DNA of 64,000 nt from AV40 sp035568175 (GTDB lineage Bacteria > Verrucomicrobiota > Verrucomicrobiia > Chthoniobacterales > UBA10450), in assembly GCA_035568175.1 (NCBI GenBank), contig DATMON010000018.1, forward strand, positions 248,001-312,000, in the 5' to 3' direction. Numbering within the stretch: the first letter of the stretch is position 1; each line of letters starts with the position of its first letter. The notes under the pieces are model-generated. The model had not been told where the DNA came from, did not search any database, and saw only the letters and a program-made list of their open reading frames with translations. Position numbers and translations under genes: made by a program. This document shows positions 51,936 to 61,000 of this stretch, in pieces.

Positions 51936-52122
51936 TGTTACAAGAAAGGCAGTTGGTTGAGCGGCGCAGTCCTGGAAGTAGCAAGGGAAAGTCGATCTTA
52001 CAAGCGCCAAGTCGAACGTCCCAACCGCCTTGCCGAAATGCCTGTGGCCGAGAGCCGGCAAAAAGCGCTTCGCGTTCACGGGGACTAATGACTTGCAATT
52101 CGTGCGACGCACGGTCTTCCTG

Positions 52123-52521
52123 ATGTGCATGCGATTCTCAATCATCTTCCCAGTCGCGGCTTCTATGCTCCCTATTTGGATTGCGCACGTATCCGCGCAA
52201 GATCCAGCCGTCGTCAATTCCAAGACAATCCGCGTGCGGTTTGAAAACGATCGTGTCCGCGTCTTAGAAGCTATTTTGCCGACCGGTGTCAAAGAGCAGG
52301 TGCACTCACATCCAGCCTACATTATCTATGTGCTCTCCGGCGGGCGGTATCGCAACTACGCGTCGGACGGGAAGATCACCGAAGGCACTTTACAGACTGG
52401 CGACGTTCTTTATCGCGAACCGTTGACTCACTCCGCAGAGAACATCGGCGACCAACCATTGCACCTGATTTTGGTGGAGTTAAAAGGTGCGCCCGGGGCC
52501 GGCCCGCCGACGCATCCTTGA
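52123..52521 (+). CDS. Exported cupin-domain protein
   Basis: The ATG at 52123 gives 132 residues with a signal peptide (MCMRFSIIFPVAASMLPIWI, cut after SAQ). The cupin barrel has KEQVHSHPAYIIYVLSGGRY (motif 1 histidines) and LQTGDVLYREPLTHSAENIG (motif 2 His), so a metal site is likely. The role is unknown. It is divergent from the TIR-Sel1 gene (187-base gap) and followed by the mannosyltransferase gene after 50 bases of repeat text. Confidence 0.78.
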   Translation: MCMRFSIIFPVAASMLPIWIAHVSAQDPAVVNSKTIRVRFENDRVRVLEAILPTGVKEQVHSHPAYIIYVLSGGRYRNYASDGKITEGTLQTGDVLYREPLTHSAENIGDQPLHLILVELKGAPGAGPPTHP

Positions 52522-52571
52522 TCCAAGGTATCTTCGGGCTCTCAACGCCTCAACCGCTCAACTTCTCAACC

Positions 52572-53765
52572 ATGCTAGCTTCACTGCGGCGATGCTGTCC
52601 CCAATGGTTAGTGCGGGACATACTTGCTCCGCTTGCTGTTAGTCGGGCGGCCTTGATTATCGTCGCCTGGCTCGGTCTTCATCTCCTGCAAGTCCATTTA
52701 GATGGGACCAAATGGGAAGTGGCGAATGATGGCGACTGGCACTATGTGACGGAACATCTTTCGCCAAATTCTTATCCATTCATAAACATGTGGGCTCGAT
52801 GGGACGGCGGATGGTATCTCCAGATCGCGCAGCACGGCTACCGCTTTGTCCCGACAGAACAGTCCAACGTAGCTTTTTTCCCACTTTATCCGGACCTGAT
52901 TGCAGTCGTGCATCATGGCATTCCGCTACCTCACGATGCGGGATGGCTCTTAGTCGGAATCATTGTGTCAAACGTCGCTTTGCTTGTGGCTCTGATTTAT
53001 CTCTATCAGCTGGTACGTTTGGACTACGACCGGCGCACGGCTGCTCGGGTAGTTCTCTATCTGTGTATCTTTCCTACAACCCTGTTTTTGTCGGCAGTTT
53101 ACTCTGAGTCTTTGTTTCTGGCTTTGGTTGTAAGCGCTTTCTACTACGCGCGTGCCGGCCGATGGTTTTTCGTTGGCGCCCTATCCGCAGCCGCTGCCTT
53201 GTGTCGACCGCCCGGTGTTCTGCTTATTGCTCCTCTGGCGTTTGAATATTTATCCCAGAAGGAATTTCAGTGGCGACGGATAAAGCCCGATTCCCTCGCG
53301 TTATTGCTCGCCCCAATGGCCCTCGCCGGTCACCTCACTTTTTTGCGATGGCGATTCGGAGATTGGAATGTTCTGGCAAAAGCAGAAAGCATGAAAGGCT
53401 GGAGTCGACACTTAACGCTGCCTTGGAACACGCTCCGACACTCTTTCCCAGACAAGAATTCGTTCAACGGATTCCATGGCGCGTTTGAGTTTTTCTTTAT
53501 CGTGGCGTTGTTTGGCCTCGTGATCTTCGGCTGTTTTCGACTGCGACCGAGTTACTCGATTTATGCGGCCGTCTCCCTGGTGTTTATTACCTCGTGGGGA
53601 GACCTGTCTTCCGTCCCCCGATTTGGACTCGTCATCTTCCCGGCCATGATCGCGCTTGTTTTACTAGGGCAAAATAACGCGTTCCATCGCGCATATCTTG
53701 TTTTGTCGACTATTCTGGCCCTCCTCTCGATGGTGGTATTTTCGCAATGGGGATGGGTCGCCTGA
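52572..53765 (+). CDS. PIG-V-like mannosyltransferase family membrane protein
   Basis: I start at the ATG at 52572 (397 residues). Upstream codons are translated from ctcaacgcctcaaccgctc repeat text. The protein is polytopic with the PIG-V/mannosyltransferase signature WARWDGGWYLQIAQHGY, VAFFPLYPDLI, and CIFPTTLFLSAVYSESLFLA. PIG-V adds the second mannose of GPI anchors in eukaryotes; bacterial relatives transfer sugars from lipid donors. The acceptor here is unknown. It is placed between two clusters of giant surface proteins. Confidence 0.82.
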   Translation: MLASLRRCCPQWLVRDILAPLAVSRAALIIVAWLGLHLLQVHLDGTKWEVANDGDWHYVTEHLSPNSYPFINMWARWDGGWYLQIAQHGYRFVPTEQSNVAFFPLYPDLIAVVHHGIPLPHDAGWLLVGIIVSNVALLVALIYLYQLVRLDYDRRTAARVVLYLCIFPTTLFLSAVYSESLFLALVVSAFYYARAGRWFFVGALSAAAALCRPPGVLLIAPLAFEYLSQKEFQWRRIKPDSLALLLAPMALAGHLTFLRWRFGDWNVLAKAESMKGWSRHLTLPWNTLRHSFPDKNSFNGFHGAFEFFFIVALFGLVIFGCFRLRPSYSIYAAVSLVFITSWGDLSSVPRFGLVIFPAMIALVLLGQNNAFHRAYLVLSTILALLSMVVFSQWGWVA

Positions 53766-53876
53766 CGCCGTTCGCGCATTTCCGCGAGCGCAGACGTAAT
53801 ACAACGCGTTTTCAAATTCAACCCGTAATGCACGTGTCATGTTGCTGGCCTCTGAAACTGTTACTCCCGTCAAACG

Positions 53877-53895
53877 TCAAATGTGTAGATGCGAC
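53877..53895 (+). repeat. Shared 19-base motif near the giant genes, copy 2
   Basis: GTCAAATGTGTAGATGCGA. It sits 112 bases after the PIG-V-like gene and 95 bases before the end of the second GloVer gene. Confidence 0.5.
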
Positions 53896-53990
53896 CCATT
53901 TGTTCGGTTCCAACGTTTCAACCGTTGGAATGTTCAATGTTGAGACCTGACCCCGTACTGACCGCCGACCTACACCCTGTTCGTCGTGAC

Positions 53991-56873
53991 TTAATAGCGT
54001 TTGCTGGTCATTCGCCTGGTGTTCTTCTGAGTCGACGCGTTGTGAGTTTCCGCCGCGTGCGTTGGCGACGTTACCGAACTCGTTGACGATTGGCTCAGTC
54101 CGGTGCCGGATTTTGATTGAACCAGAGCGATATCGGAGCTGTTGATCTCGCCGTTTGCGGTCACGTCTTCGCGGAAGTTGGTCAAAGTCACCGGTTGGCC
54201 GGACTGCGATTGTGTCTGCGCGACGTCGCTCGAGTTCACTTCGCCGTTTCCGGTCGTGTCGCCGATCAGCACGCCCATCGAAACCGACACGGCATTGCTG
54301 AAATTGCCGAATGAGTCGGTGACGTTCGACAAACTAACGGTGATCACTTGAGCGTCGGCAACTCCGGTGAGATTTACGACGACGTTGTGCGTATCATTGT
54401 TGTCGATCTGCGCGCTCGAGATGACTCCCGTTCCGTGCGCAATGCTTGCGGTTCCGATGCTCGTTAGCGTGTTCGCGAAGGTGAACACTAGAGCGTAATC
54501 GCCATTGGCGCCGCCGCTCCGACATTCGATTCCCGGAGTTCCGCTCAACGGAAGATCGACAGCGAACGTACCGGCGCTGCCGTGCGTCTTGCGCGATCCA
54601 GCGTTGAGAAGTTGGACTGGAGTGGATGGCGAAACTCGAAAGACGACTCCCATTTGACCATCTCCGCCGGAGTAGGTTGTTCCATAAAGATTCTGATCGC
54701 TTCCCTCGATCAGAACAGAGGTGGGTTCTTGTCCGTCGCTCGTCGAGAATGAATGCAACACGGTCACATTTCCCGAAGGAGTTACTCGGAAAACAACACC
54801 GTTATCATCCGCGCCGCCCTTTTCGGTGGTGCCGTAAAAATTTCCATCGCTTCGTTGAATCAATCCGCCGAAAGGAATTGAGCCATCAGTAGAAACAAAT
54901 AAATGAACAATCGCGAAATCGCCGACCGGCGTAATTTTGAAAATTTCGCCGTTGCCGAAGATGAAGTTAGCCGGGTCGAAAGCCGGACCGCCCCACGAAG
55001 TTGTTCCGTAGATAGAACCATCGAGACCTTCGATCAATTTTCCGGCCGGACTTGCGCCGTCCAGTCCGCTAAATGAATACAGCGTGGTCAATGTTCCGGA
55101 CGCGGTGATTCGGAAAACCGTTCCATTTCCGCCCGCCCCGCCGCTGCCGGTAGTCCCGTAAAAATTTCCATCGCTAGCTTGAAGCAATGTGCAGAATGGC
55201 CCCGACCCGTCGGTGCCGGCGAACGAATAAAGGGTGTTCACGGTGCCGGAAGGTGTCATCGCGAAAACAGTTCCTTTGCCGTTCGCGCCGCCGCTGTCCG
55301 TCGTGCCGTAAAAATTTCCATCGCTTCCCTGAATCACTCCACCGAACGGGTGAGCGCCGTCATTGCCGATGAACATGTGGAGCGTAGTCAATGTTCCGGA
55401 GGGCGTGAGCTGGAAAATGGTGCCGTCGCCAAGCGGGCCGCCTTTCTCAGTTGTGCCGTAGAAATTTCCGTCACTCGCCTGGATCAGAACGCCATAAGGA
55501 CCGGCGCCGTCAGTGCCGGAAAATGAATACAAGATCGTCAGAACGCCGGACGGCGTAAGCCTAAAGATTGTTCCGTCATTGTTTGGCCCGCCATTGAACG
55601 TTGTCCCATAAAAATTACCGTCGTTTGCCAGAATCATCCCGGCGATCGGGTGTTGACCCCCACCTCCAGGAAAGCCGTAGAGCGTCGTTAGCACTCCCGC
55701 TGAATTTATCGCGAACGTAGTACCAGTGTTACTGGGACCGCCTCTCGGGGTAGTCCCATAAACGTTTCCATCGCTGCCTTGAGTTAGCTCGCCGCTAGGC
55801 ATGTCGCCGTCAGTGCCAATGAAAGAGTGAAAAGGCGTCAAAACACCTAACGACGGCGCAACTCTGAAAATCGTTCCTGCATTTAATACGCCGCCCTTTT
55901 CCGTTGTGCCGTACAAATTTCCGTCGCTTCCCTGCATCAACGCCGTTCGCGGATTCGCGCCGTCACTGCCGGAAAATGCGTAAACCGATGTCACATCCCC
56001 CGCGGGGGTCATTCGAAACACATTGCCCCCCGGACCGCTCGACAGATTTCCGTAGGTTGTTCCGTAAAAATTCCCATCGCTGGCTTGTAACAATCCGCCG
56101 ATCGGTCCGGCGCCGTCGGCGCCGGCAAATGAATGCAAGCTGGTGAATTGAGCCGCGAGCGTGATTTTGAAAGCCGTTCCCTGATGATTCCCGCCGCCGT
56201 TATAGGTCGTGCCGTATAAAGTTCCATCACTGGCTTGAATGAGTTGACCGGTTGGCTGCGACCCATCGTCGCCGTTGAAGGTGTGGATCGTTGCGAACGC
56301 GCCCGCCGCGTTCATCCTGAAAATCGTGCCGTTGCCACTCGCGCCACCCGCTTCAGTTACTCCATAAAAGTTTCCATCGGTTGCCTGGACCACTCCCGCG
56401 AAAGGATCCGCACCGTCATCGCCAGCAAAAGAATGGAGCACGGTTAAGCTGCCATCGAGCGTTATCTTAAATACGACGCCGTTGTTGCTCGCGCCGCCGT
56501 GCTGGGTCGTTCCGTAAAAATTTCCATCACTTGCCTGGATTAGTCCGCCATACGGATTCGCGCCCTCGGAACCGTTGAAAGAATGAAGGATGGTGACAGC
56601 GCCTGCCGATGTCATTTTAAACACCGTGCCAGCGTTGTAGCTACCGCCGCTAGACGTCATTCCGTAAAAGTTTCCATTGCTTGCCTGGATCAATCTCGAG
56701 AACGGCGTGTTCGGCGCGGGCAAAAATTGATAGACGACGCCGAACGACGACGGATCGGTCGTTGCTAATTGCGCAGACGTTGCCGTCAACAACAGTCCGG
56801 CCAAACCGACCAGGAGTGTCCGCGATTTCCGCGAAGCGAAAAAACTAAATTTGCCGAGGTAATTCCATTCCAT
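53991..56873 (-). CDS. Second giant GloVer-repeat protein with dockerin-like tail
   Basis: This 960-residue protein has a signal anchor (FASRKSRTLLVGLAGLLLTA), 14 GloVer repeats of the same pattern as the first (LIQASDGNFYGTT-x-GG), and the shared module (RKTHGSAGTFAVDLPLSGTP and the GIECRSGGAN core) ending in dockerin-like units (DTTGNGEVNSSD, DVTANGEINSSD). A 38-residue Ser/Thr-rich tail follows the module here and is absent from the other two. The DNA is clearly less similar to the first two than they are to each other. Probably a surface protein. Confidence 0.9.
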   Translation of the reverse strand: MEWNYLGKFSFFASRKSRTLLVGLAGLLLTATSAQLATTDPSSFGVVYQFLPAPNTPFSRLIQASNGNFYGMTSSGGSYNAGTVFKMTSAGAVTILHSFNGSEGANPYGGLIQASDGNFYGTTQHGGASNNGVVFKITLDGSLTVLHSFAGDDGADPFAGVVQATDGNFYGVTEAGGASGNGTIFRMNAAGAFATIHTFNGDDGSQPTGQLIQASDGTLYGTTYNGGGNHQGTAFKITLAAQFTSLHSFAGADGAGPIGGLLQASDGNFYGTTYGNLSSGPGGNVFRMTPAGDVTSVYAFSGSDGANPRTALMQGSDGNLYGTTEKGGVLNAGTIFRVAPSLGVLTPFHSFIGTDGDMPSGELTQGSDGNVYGTTPRGGPSNTGTTFAINSAGVLTTLYGFPGGGGQHPIAGMILANDGNFYGTTFNGGPNNDGTIFRLTPSGVLTILYSFSGTDGAGPYGVLIQASDGNFYGTTEKGGPLGDGTIFQLTPSGTLTTLHMFIGNDGAHPFGGVIQGSDGNFYGTTDSGGANGKGTVFAMTPSGTVNTLYSFAGTDGSGPFCTLLQASDGNFYGTTGSGGAGGNGTVFRITASGTLTTLYSFSGLDGASPAGKLIEGLDGSIYGTTSWGGPAFDPANFIFGNGEIFKITPVGDFAIVHLFVSTDGSIPFGGLIQRSDGNFYGTTEKGGADDNGVVFRVTPSGNVTVLHSFSTSDGQEPTSVLIEGSDQNLYGTTYSGGDGQMGVVFRVSPSTPVQLLNAGSRKTHGSAGTFAVDLPLSGTPGIECRSGGANGDYALVFTFANTLTSIGTASIAHGTGVISSAQIDNNDTHNVVVNLTGVADAQVITVSLSNVTDSFGNFSNAVSVSMGVLIGDTTGNGEVNSSDVAQTQSQSGQPVTLTNFREDVTANGEINSSDIALVQSKSGTGLSQSSTSSVTSPTHAAETHNASTQKNTRRMTSKRY

Positions 56874-56969
56874 CCTGCCCCAGGTTTCTGATTCGATTCT
56901 CGACCTGAAACTGGACTTATCCGCGCTCGAACTCTCAACTCCTCAACGTCTGCGGGGTTCGGATGCCGG

Positions 56970-56988
56970 AAATGTATAGATGTGACCC
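56970..56988 (+). repeat. Shared 19-base motif near the giant genes, copy 3
   Basis: AAATGTATAGATGTGACCC, upstream of the second GloVer gene start on the minus strand and near the LuxR-type gene end. Confidence 0.5.
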
Positions 56989-57013
56989 CATTTCTTCGGT
57001 TTCTCGGGAGATT

Positions 57014-57265
57014 TTAATCGCTGTCCCCGACTGTTTCGCGACAGAAGCTGGCGGCAGCAGTGCGATTCTCGACCCCGAGCTTTGGATAAATGTGTTCCAG
57101 GTGTTTGCCCACGGTCGCGGAGCTGATTCCGAGGATCATGCCGATTTCGGCGTTTGTTTTTCCTCGGGCGAGCCAGCCGAGCACCTCGCGCTCACGCAAA
57201 GTCAGCAAGCTGTTGCGAAGATGATAGCGTCCGATCGCTGATCGGTTTGGGAGACGTTTTAACAC
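57014..57265 (-). CDS. Stand-alone LuxR-type HTH protein
   Basis: The 83-residue product has only a GerE/LuxR-type helix-turn-helix: LTLREREVLGWLARGKTNAE, IGMILGISSATVGKHLEHIY and PKLGVENRTAAA. The start is GTG. Normal regulators carry an N-terminal receiver or sensor, which is missing, so this is either a trimmed gene or a small one. It is divergent from the RHS locus, whose leader has matching palindromes. A diverged fragment of the same type lies at 62726-62869. Confidence 0.75.
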   Translation of the reverse strand: MLKRLPNRSAIGRYHLRNSLLTLREREVLGWLARGKTNAEIGMILGISSATVGKHLEHIYPKLGVENRTAAASFCRETVGDSD

Positions 57266-57360
57266 AGGCTGAATCCTTCTATGGATGTAATACGGCGTCT
57301 GACATCCGGAGTTCGCGAAAAAATCAAGTTTTGCCCAGCGTCAATGCGCGGATTACCGCG

Positions 57361-57376
57361 TACGGCATTCGCCGTA
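57361..57376 (+). promoter_or_regulatory. Palindrome TACGGCATTCGCCGTA, site 1
   Basis: A 16-base inverted repeat (TACGGC-ATTC-GCCGTA) 40 bases before the start of the decayed TPR-type gene. The same 16 bases and partly the following 40 recur at 57892. The symmetry and the adjoining LuxR-type gene suggest an operator, but no binding is shown. Confidence 0.6.
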
Positions 57377-57416
57377 TATGCAATCTTCCTACGATCTGCC
57401 AAAAATCTGCGTCGAT

Positions 57417-57872
57417 ATGAACCGGCGGCTTGTTCTCCCCCTTTGTGTGACTGCCTTCGTGGCAGTCACTAATTTCGAAAAGCAGTGGACCCGCGTTAGC
57501 GAGAAACTCACAGCTCAGGTGCATGCCACTAGCCTGAGAAGCAGAGTCGCTTTGCGATCTTCCAAGATGGCTCCAAGCGATGCCGATATTTTTCGTCTGC
57601 GCGCTTTTCCGGAGCCGCTTGTGCCAACTGGAGGCACAACATTCGCGGAGGAAAATGTAGCGCTGAGAGTGGCTATCAACGCTTACAAAGAGCGCACAAA
57701 CCAAGATGATCACTCTCCGATTCTCGCTTTTCTCGATCGCTTTCCGAATCCGGCCCGGCTCCCAGCGCTCTTAACCAATCTTGGTTTGGAATACCGACGC
57801 ACGGGTTGGTTTTTGTAAGCGTTGGATGCTTGGGAGAAACTTAAGAAAAAGTTTTGCGACGGTAGATTGTAA
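57417..57872 (+). pseudogene. Decayed 5' part of a TPR-type gene upstream of the RHS gene
   Basis: From the ATG at 57417 the frame encodes MNRRLVLPLCVTAFVAVTNF, then FAEENVALRVAINAYKERTN, FLDRFPNPARLPALLTNLGL and EYRRTGWFL before a TAA at 57816-57818. The continuation after the stop (ALDAWEKLKKKFCDGRL) keeps the expected sequence for another 17 codons. The 'TNLGxEYRRTGWFxxALDAWE' pattern is a tetratricopeptide repeat seen in proteins encoded before RHS genes in Verrucomicrobia. Here the gene is broken after its start; most of it is lost. Confidence 0.65.
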
Positions 57873-57891
57873 ACTCTCCTAAGTAAAAATG

Positions 57892-57907
57892 TACGGCATT
57901 CGCCGTA
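57892..57907 (+). promoter_or_regulatory. Palindrome TACGGCATTCGCCGTA, site 2
   Basis: The same 16-base inverted repeat as at 57361, with similar following text (cgatctg, aaagatcg), 37 bases before the start of a 34-codon leader frame. It probably belongs to the RHS promoter region. Confidence 0.6.
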
Positions 57908-57944
57908 TATACGGACGCCCGACGATCTGACAAAGATCGCGGTC

Positions 57945-58049
57945 ATGAAACTTGGCCGCTCGCAACGCAGCGTCGCGTTCCAGTTCACCTCCGCCATTTC
58001 CCACAATTGGCGACGTCTTCACCCTGAAACGTCAACTGACACGCTATGA
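57945..58049 (+). CDS. 34-residue leader frame overlapping the RHS start
   Basis: The ATG at 57945 opens a 34-codon frame (MKLGRSQRSVAFQFTSAISH... ending in DTL) whose TGA at 58047-58049 overlaps the RHS ATG at 58046 as ATGA. The RHS gene has no clear ribosome site, so translation may pass from this leader. Whether the peptide has its own role is unknown. Confidence 0.45.
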   Translation: MKLGRSQRSVAFQFTSAISHNWRRLHPETSTDTL

Positions 58050-61000
58050 ATCCACAAAACCACTTCACATTCGCGCGTTCCCTCGTCGCCGTTTCTTTCC
58101 TGAACCTATTCATACATTTCGTCGCGGTATTAGTTTGGTGTGCGTTTTGTACCGTGGCATCCGGTCAGATGACTGTTTCCAAATACTACCAGGATGACGG
58201 TCACGGCAGTTGCATAACCTGGGGTGGATCGGACACCGCATGCGGGAACCTGGCTGTCACTGTAAGTGGCGATGCCATGCCGGGTGATTACACCTACGAT
58301 CTGCTTTGCAATCCCGATATTATCGGTGACGGGGGTAACTATGTGCGCATCTGCTGCGGCTACGGTCATCAGACGACGGTGCATGTCAATGCAGATCATA
58401 CCTACACTTTGAACCCAGATTCTGGGCTGGCTTGCATGGGGAATGCCGGAGGGAAGGGACTGTCTCGGTTGTACCTTACCGTGGCTGCTCCTTCTGGATC
58501 GGTTCACAATGAAGGCTCAGTAAACGTCAGTATCGCATCGGTTTATTGTGCGGGATCGCCGGTGACACTGTATGCGGATATTCCGGTTACGATCGGGTCA
58601 TCGACCGGCTCACCATATACAAAACAATGTGACCGCAAAAATGGTGGGGACGCCGGAGCTGGTGGCAACGGATGCCAAAGCTGCAATGCGCCCCCAATGG
58701 CGCGCTACAGCGCTCATTCGATGCTCGCCAGTCTAAATATCGAAGATACGCCAATGCGTTACGTACCACCGCGCGGGCCGGCGATCGATTTTACCGTCAC
58801 TTATAATCAGCGCGACACTCAGCAGCCACAGAGTTTCAATTATTCTAACCTCGGGCCGAAATGGACATTCAATTGGCTGTCGTATGTAACGGACGATCCA
58901 AACAATACGTCGGCCAACGCTACGGTTTACGTGGCGGGTGGCGGAGCCGAAAAGTACTCCGGATTCGATTCCGGCTCTCAGAGTTATCAGGCAGATCCAC
59001 AAAGTCACGCTGTTCTCGCTCGCACTGCGCCTGCGGCCTACGAGAAGCGCTTTCCCGATGGATCGAAACAAGTTTTCGGTTTGAGCGACGGTTCTTCCTC
59101 GTTTCCTCGTAAGATTTTCATGACTCAGTGGGTCGATCCTACCGGTAACGCTGTTACGATCGGCTACGACGCGAGCTTTCGCGTCACAACCCTGGCAGAT
59201 GCTCTTGGTCAAGTCACAACCGTCGCTTACGAGCTTCCGAGTGATCCGTTAAAGATCACAAAGGTGACTGAGCCATTTTCGACCGGACGCTTCGCAACCT
59301 TCACCTACACCAATGGTCAATTAACGAACATCACGGATGAGATCGGAATTCAATCAATATTCACATACGCCACTGACGGAACGAACTTCATCACTTCGCT
59401 ACAGACTCCGTACGGCACTACCACTTTCTCAACTGGGCAATCTGGAACGAACAAGTGGATTGAGATGACCGATCCACTCGGCGGTAAGGAGAGGGTGGAG
59501 TATCGAGATAACGCGCCTGGCATCAGCGCGAGTGAGTCAACGGCGCCTGCTGGGATGACGAACTCTGGTCTTGATGTGGCGAACACCTTTTATTGGGACA
59601 AAAAGTCGATCGAAATGTATCCGCCAGTAAACGATGTTTACGATTACACTAAAGCGAGAATCATTCATTGGATCGTAAATCCCGACGGCACGTTCACCGG
59701 CATTACTGGGAGTGAAAAGGCGCCATTGGAGAACCGCGTCTGGTATTCCTATGCCGGGCAATCGGACACTAACCACGTGGGGTCGAGCGCAAACCCGAGC
59801 AAAATAGCGCGCGCTCTCGGCGACGGCAGCACGCAACTTTGGCAATACGAGTACAACAGCATCGGTAAGATGACGAAATCGACAGACCCGGTAGGTCGGG
59901 TCATGAGCTATATCTACGATTCCAACAACATCGATCTACTGCAAGTGCGTCAAACCACTGGCAGCGCGAACGAACTGCTGCACAAGTTCGCTTATAATTC
60001 GCAGCATGAACCTCTTGCCGAAACCGATACTGCGGGTCAAGTAACGACGTTCACCTACAATCCCTATGGACAGATGCTCACGCGTAAGAATGCGAAGAAT
60101 GAAACGACGACCTTTGCTTATGGTGATGCTGTCCTTGACGGATATCTAGCTTCGATCACGAGCCCGCCTTTCAACGGTATTTCGGCTGTTACAACATTCA
60201 CCTACGATAATGCCAATCGTGTCCGAACAGTGACTGATTCTGACGGATATGTTGTGACTACCGATTACGATAATCTCGATCGCCCGACTCAGATCAGTTA
60301 TCCCGACGGAACTAATCAGCAGTTCCAATACTCACAGGACTTTGGCCAGGGCGTGACGAACATCCTGGATCTGACAAAGAGCAAGGATCGGCGCGGCCAG
60401 TGGACCACGAGACATTACAACGCGAATCGCCAAATGGATTCGATCACAGATCCGTTGAGCCGGACGACACAATTCGGCTGGTGTAGCTGCGGATCGCTGA
60501 CGAGCATCACTGATCCTAAGAACCAGGTCACAACATTTCACCGCGACTTGCAGGGCCGCATTTACCAAAAGGTGTTCGCCGATAACACGAGTATCAGCTA
60601 TCTCTACGACGGCCAAACCGCCGCGAACACATTCGGTGCGAGTAGTCGACTGAAATCTGTAACTGACGCGAAGACTCAGCGGGCGAATTATTCTTATTTT
60701 GTCGACGATAACATTCAGCAGATCACCTATACGAACACGAGCGGACAGCCGCTAAATCCGCCAACTCCGTCTGTCAGCTTCACTTATGATCCAAACTACA
60801 ATCGCGTTAAAACAATGGTCGATGGGAGCGGGACAACGACTTATGGCTACAATCCGATTGCCATTCCGCCAGTCCTGGGTGCTGGTCAGTTGGCCAGTAT
60901 CGATGGCCCACTGACAAACGATATTATCACGTTTACCTATGATCAGCTCGGACGTGTGACGAACCGCTCGATCAACGGCACGAGCAACTCTGCGGCCTGG

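Noticed and set aside
53766..53990. Small frames after the PIG-V-like gene
   Set aside because: Short, overlapping and inconsistent; I see only the 19-base shared motif and an AACGTTTCAACCGTTGG palindrome-like text.
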